Assembly (NCBI GenBank): GCA_964647465.1
Contig: CAZYFS010000014.1
Coordinates: forward strand, 1-7,669
Source: CAZYFS01 sp964647465
Lineage (GTDB): Bacteria; Patescibacteriota; Minisyncoccia; Minisyncoccales; UBA1441
DNA: 7,669 nucleotides
Direction of reading: 5' to 3'
The notes under the pieces were generated by a model, which worked only from the letters and a program-made list of their open reading frames with translations, was not told the DNA's origin and did not search any database. The first letter of the stretch is position 1. Each line of letters begins with the position of its first letter. Position numbers and translations under genes: made by a program. Positions 5,655 through 7,669 of the stretch are shown in pieces.

Positions 5655-6317
5655 TTAGAAAAAAGAAAGAGGAGTAATTTGAGAGCCTTCGCTAGTATCT
5701 TCAATTTGATATCCTAGGGCGTAAACTCTCCTTCGAATCAAGTCAGCTTCTTCCCATTTTTCTTCTTGGCGTAATTTTTCTCGTTCTTCGCTTAGCTGTT
5801 GAATAGAAACGGGAATTTTTTCTTCCTGGGAAACCTTTTGTTTAATCTTTAACCCTAGAACTTGATCCCATTGTAGAAATAATTGATAAGCCTCTTTGGC
5901 TTGTTGAGAGCTTATTTTCTTTTGACTGATTCCTTTCTCCAATAGATTGATAAAATTGAAGACAGTTGCCAAAGACAAAGGAGTGTTCAAATTATTTTCG
6001 AGATTNNNNNNNNNNNNNNNNNNNNNNNNNNNNNNNNNNNNNNNNNNNNNNNNNNNNNNNNNNNNNNNNNNNNNNNNNNNNNNNNNNNNNNNNNNNNNNN
6101 NNNNNTGACCAACGTCAGTAATATTCATTACCTGCTCTGTCTGGTAACCAATAAAATCAAAAGTCCGACGCAAAAAGTCAGCCATTAAAAAACTGCGCCA
6201 ATTTCCAAGATGGGCATAATTATAAACTGTTGGCCCACAACTATACATGGTAATTTTTGGTGGGTCGATAGCTTTAAATTCTTCAATTTTCTTATGAAGA
6301 GTATTGTAGAGTTTCAT
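5655..6317 (-). CDS. cysS: Cysteinyl-tRNA synthetase (interrupted by large gap)
   Basis: Class I aminoacyl-tRNA synthetase that charges tRNA-Cys. The N-terminal 70 residues show SCGPTVYNYAHLGNWRSF, with the zinc-ligand C27 and a HIGH-type motif as HLGN (36-39), and then NITDVG (65-70). After 100 N the sequence resumes at NLENNLNTPLSLATVF, which matches the DDDLNTP region before the C-terminal helical tRNA-binding domain, and ends with EEADLIRRRVYALGYQIEDT, the usual tail motif. E. coli CysS is 461 residues; here only about 186 are determined. The central catalytic part, including the other zinc ligands and KMSKS, is absent from the sequence and presumably lies in the gap: about 275 residues, or 825 bases. 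A genuinely truncated gene cannot be excluded, but both flanks look conserved and intact. Confidence 0.9.
   Translation of the reverse strand: MKLYNTLHKKIEEFKAIDPPKITMYSCGPTVYNYAHLGNWRSFLMADFLRRTFDFIGYQTEQVMNITDVGXXXXXXXXXXXXXXXXXXXXXXXXXXXXXXXXXXNLENNLNTPLSLATVFNFINLLEKGISQKKISSQQAKEAYQLFLQWDQVLGLKIKQKVSQEEKIPVSIQQLSEEREKLRQEEKWEEADLIRRRVYALGYQIEDTSEGSQITPLSFF
6006..6105. other. Assembly gap (100 N) inside cysS
   Basis: Exactly 100 undetermined bases, the same placeholder length as the gap in ftsI. The flanks are the two ends of one CysS, and family length implies roughly 800 or more missing bases. Confidence 0.95.
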
Positions 6318-6326
6318 CCTTCTTCT

Positions 6327-6355
6327 ATCTTAATTTATTCTCAATATTTTCTCAA
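6327..6355 (-). promoter_or_regulatory. Promoter of cysS, near-leaderless
   Basis: On the minus strand TTGAGA (6350-6355), a 17-base spacer and TAAGAT (6327-6332). Only nine bases, AGAAGAAGG, separate the -10 from the ATG at 6317, so the transcript would begin almost at the start codon. The purine-rich AAGAAGG abuts the ATG and is too close to act as a normal Shine-Dalgarno. Confidence 0.55.
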
Positions 6356-6362
6356 GCTAAAT

Positions 6363-6391
6363 TTGGCAATCTTTCTTGTTTCTGTTAAAAT
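6363..6391 (+). promoter_or_regulatory. Promoter of dnaX
   Basis: TTGGCA (6363-6368), a 17-base spacer and TAAAAT (6386-6391), with TG at 6383-6384 forming an extended -10. The expected start is near 6398, giving a leader of about 19 bases without a clear Shine-Dalgarno. It lies back to back with the cysS promoter; the two -35 elements are 7 bases apart. Confidence 0.68.
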
Positions 6392-6416
6392 TACTTCACA
6401 TTTCTTTAAGAAATTT

Positions 6417-7538
6417 ATGAGAAACTTAGCTCTATATCGAAAATACCGACCAAAGAAATTTGCGGAGGTCATCGGCCAAGAACATGTTGTTCGGACTTTG
6501 GCTGGAGCCATTTCTAAAGATATTATTTCGCATGCTTATCTTTTTGCTGGGCCAAGAGGAACTGGAAAAACAACCATTGCTCGATTATTGGCTAAAGCAG
6601 TTAATTGTGAAAACAGAAAAAGTTCTGATTACGAACCGGATAACAAGTGTTCTTCCTGCGTAGAAATTAATGAAGGACGTTCAATTGATTTAATTGAAAT
6701 AGATGCAGCTTCTAACAGGGGAGTTGACGATGTTCGTCAGTTGAAAGAAGATATCAAATTTACGCCGGTAAAATCCAAATACAAAATTTTTATTATTGAC
6801 GAGTGTCATCAATTGACTTCAACGGCTTCTAACGCCCTATTAAAAACCCTAGAAGAACCCCCGGCTCATGCAATTTTCATTTTAGCAACGACGGAGAAAA
6901 ACAAGATACTTCCAACGATAATTTCTCGCTGTCAATCTTTCGATTTTCGCCTTCTTACTGTTCCAGAAATAGAAAAAGATTTAATTTTTATTCTAAAGAA
7001 AGAAAAGGTTAAGTTTGAAAAAGAAGCTTTGGGTTTGATTGCTCGCAACGCTCAGGGATCAATCAGGAATGCCATAAGTCTACTTGATTCTTGTTTAACC
7101 TTGGCTTTAGCCGAGAAAGGGAAGATAACAACAATTAAAACAGAACAAGTTGTTGATTTATTGGGATTAATTGAAATCAAGATAGTTAGTGATCTATTGG
7201 ACCTAATACTGGAAAGAAAGACTCGATTGGCCATTCTAAGCCTAAATGAGGCCATTCAGCAGGGAGCTGACCCACTAGAGACAGCAAGAATGATAGTAAA
7301 TTATTTGCGAGTGTGTTTAATACGTCAAATAGATCCGAAATTAGAAAATCTGAGTCTTTTAGAATTATCAAAAGAAGAAAAGAAAAAAATTGACGAACAA
7401 ATTAGTCAACGTTCAATTGAGCAATTTCAGGAAATAATGGACTTATTTATTGAAGCAGAAAGAAAGACGAATAATAGCTTTATTCCCCAACTACCTTTAG
7501 AATTAGCCATTATTAGTGCTTGCCAAGAGAAGGATTAA
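6417..7538 (+). CDS. dnaX: DNA polymerase III clamp-loader subunit DnaX (gamma/tau)
   Basis: AAA+ ATPase of the clamp loader that opens the beta clamp for DNA polymerase III. Starting at the ATG at 6417 the protein has 373 residues beginning LALYRKYRPKKFAEVIGQEH, the conserved DnaX N-terminus; the frame is open further upstream but that part is unrelated and antisense to cysS. Motifs: Walker A GPRGTGKT (45-52), zinc module with C64, C78 and C81, Walker B IIDECHQL (126-133), sensor 1 LATTE (156-160), arginine finger SRC (170-172) and sensor 2 GSIRNAISLLD. The usual third zinc cysteine is Asp75, and the usual DEVH box is DECH. The protein ends after the collar domain, so the tau-specific C-terminal domains that bind DnaB and the polymerase are missing. 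Confidence 0.95.
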   Translation: MRNLALYRKYRPKKFAEVIGQEHVVRTLAGAISKDIISHAYLFAGPRGTGKTTIARLLAKAVNCENRKSSDYEPDNKCSSCVEINEGRSIDLIEIDAASNRGVDDVRQLKEDIKFTPVKSKYKIFIIDECHQLTSTASNALLKTLEEPPAHAIFILATTEKNKILPTIISRCQSFDFRLLTVPEIEKDLIFILKKEKVKFEKEALGLIARNAQGSIRNAISLLDSCLTLALAEKGKITTIKTEQVVDLLGLIEIKIVSDLLDLILERKTRLAILSLNEAIQQGADPLETARMIVNYLRVCLIRQIDPKLENLSLLELSKEEKKKIDEQISQRSIEQFQEIMDLFIEAERKTNNSFIPQLPLELAIISACQEKD

Positions 7539-7579
7539 TTATTATAGTGAGTCTAGATTAAGAAAACTACATAAAACGA

Positions 7580-7653
7580 TGCGGGATGGTGCAATGGTAG
7601 CACGCCAGGCCTTGGACCTGGAAATTCTGGTTCGAGTCCAGGTCCCGCAACCA
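7580..7653 (+). tRNA. tRNA-Gln (anticodon UUG) with encoded CCA
   Basis: A full cloverleaf: acceptor TGCGGGA/TCCCGCA beginning with the U1-A72 pair characteristic of bacterial tRNA-Gln, discriminator A7650 and a genomic CCA at 7651-7653. The D stem is GTGC/GCAC. The anticodon stem is CCAGG/CCTGG around loop CCTTGGA, giving anticodon TTG (7612-7614), which reads CAA. The T stem is TCTGG/CCAGG around TTCGAGT. Position 33 (base 7611) is C instead of the near-universal U. Reading TGG (Pro) as the anticodon would restore a U33 but destroys the anticodon stem, so Gln is preferred. No convincing promoter is seen in the 41 bases after dnaX. Confidence 0.92.
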
Positions 7654-7655
7654 AG

Positions 7656-7669
7656 TTGAGCTAGCTCGA
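7656..7669 (+). terminator. Short hairpin after tRNA-Gln, possibly the start of a terminator (cut by window end)
   Basis: TTGAG-CTAG-CTCGA forms a five-pair stem (one G-U) with a four-base loop, and its core GAGCTAGCTC is a perfect palindrome. It begins 2 bases after the tRNA CCA. Whether a T-run follows cannot be seen. Confidence 0.3.

Noticed and set aside
6210..6416. N-terminal extension of the dnaX reading frame by 69 codons
   Set aside because: The open stretch contains the dnaX promoter and is antisense to the start of cysS. Its residues show no DnaX similarity, and the conserved N-terminus begins at the ATG at 6417.
6460..6663. Second + strand frame inside dnaX
   Set aside because: It overlaps the Walker A and zinc region of dnaX in another frame and has no protein-like features or ribosome site.
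7052..7371. Two minus-strand frames antisense to the dnaX C-terminal half
   Set aside because: They are shadows of the dnaX coding frame without start signals or recognisable domains.
7545..7579. Promoter for tRNA-Gln between dnaX and the tRNA
   Set aside because: Only weak TA-rich hexamers with no matching -35 at proper spacing; co-transcription with dnaX is as likely.
7605..7621. Reading the last tRNA as tRNA-Pro (UGG)
   Set aside because: Shifting the loop to give U33 and anticodon UGG breaks every pair of the anticodon stem, and the U1-A72 pair fits tRNA-Gln.

Overview
The window looks like an AT-rich bacterial housekeeping segment, most consistent with a small-genome Patescibacteria (CPR) lineage, probably Parcubacteria-like. 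This is an inference from the A-rich coding style, the scarcity of Shine-Dalgarno sites, the tight packing, and short or slightly diverged versions of core proteins. TGA ends ftsI and tryptophan is encoded by TGG, so there is no sign of the UGA-recoded genetic codes. No marker gene fixes the taxonomy.

Layout. Positions 1-1733 are the end of a cell-division block: the tail of an upstream gene, an FtsL-like bitopic protein, and FtsI/PBP2, which carries a 100-N assembly gap. A tRNA-Glu (CUC) follows. Next comes a self-contained small gene (promoter at 1839-1866, CDS 1933-2193, intrinsic terminator 2211-2249) that differs from everything around it in base composition and in having a full Shine-Dalgarno; its product is not recognised. 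Then rmuC and rplU run on the + strand and meet recR head-on. recR and dnaB, and cysS upstream of them, run on the - strand; cysS is interrupted by a second 100-N gap. dnaX diverges from cysS on the + strand, and a tRNA-Gln (UUG) closes the window.

Functional grouping. Replication and repair are represented by DnaB helicase, the DnaX clamp-loader subunit, RecR and RmuC. Translation is represented by bL21, CysRS and two tRNAs. Septal wall synthesis is represented by FtsL-like and FtsI. Good sigma70-type promoters can be read ahead of the orphan gene, dnaX, cysS and dnaB, and a weaker one ahead of rmuC. Those for cysS and rmuC place the predicted transcript start almost on the ATG.

Most worth a second look: the compositionally foreign orphan gene cassette after tRNA-Glu; C33 in place of the near-universal U33 in tRNA-Gln; near-leaderless promoter geometry; a Cys-to-Asp change in the DnaX zinc site; the diverged RecR Toprim loop; and two gaps whose real size must be much larger than 100 bases. 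I found no CRISPR, transposon, phage or defence system.
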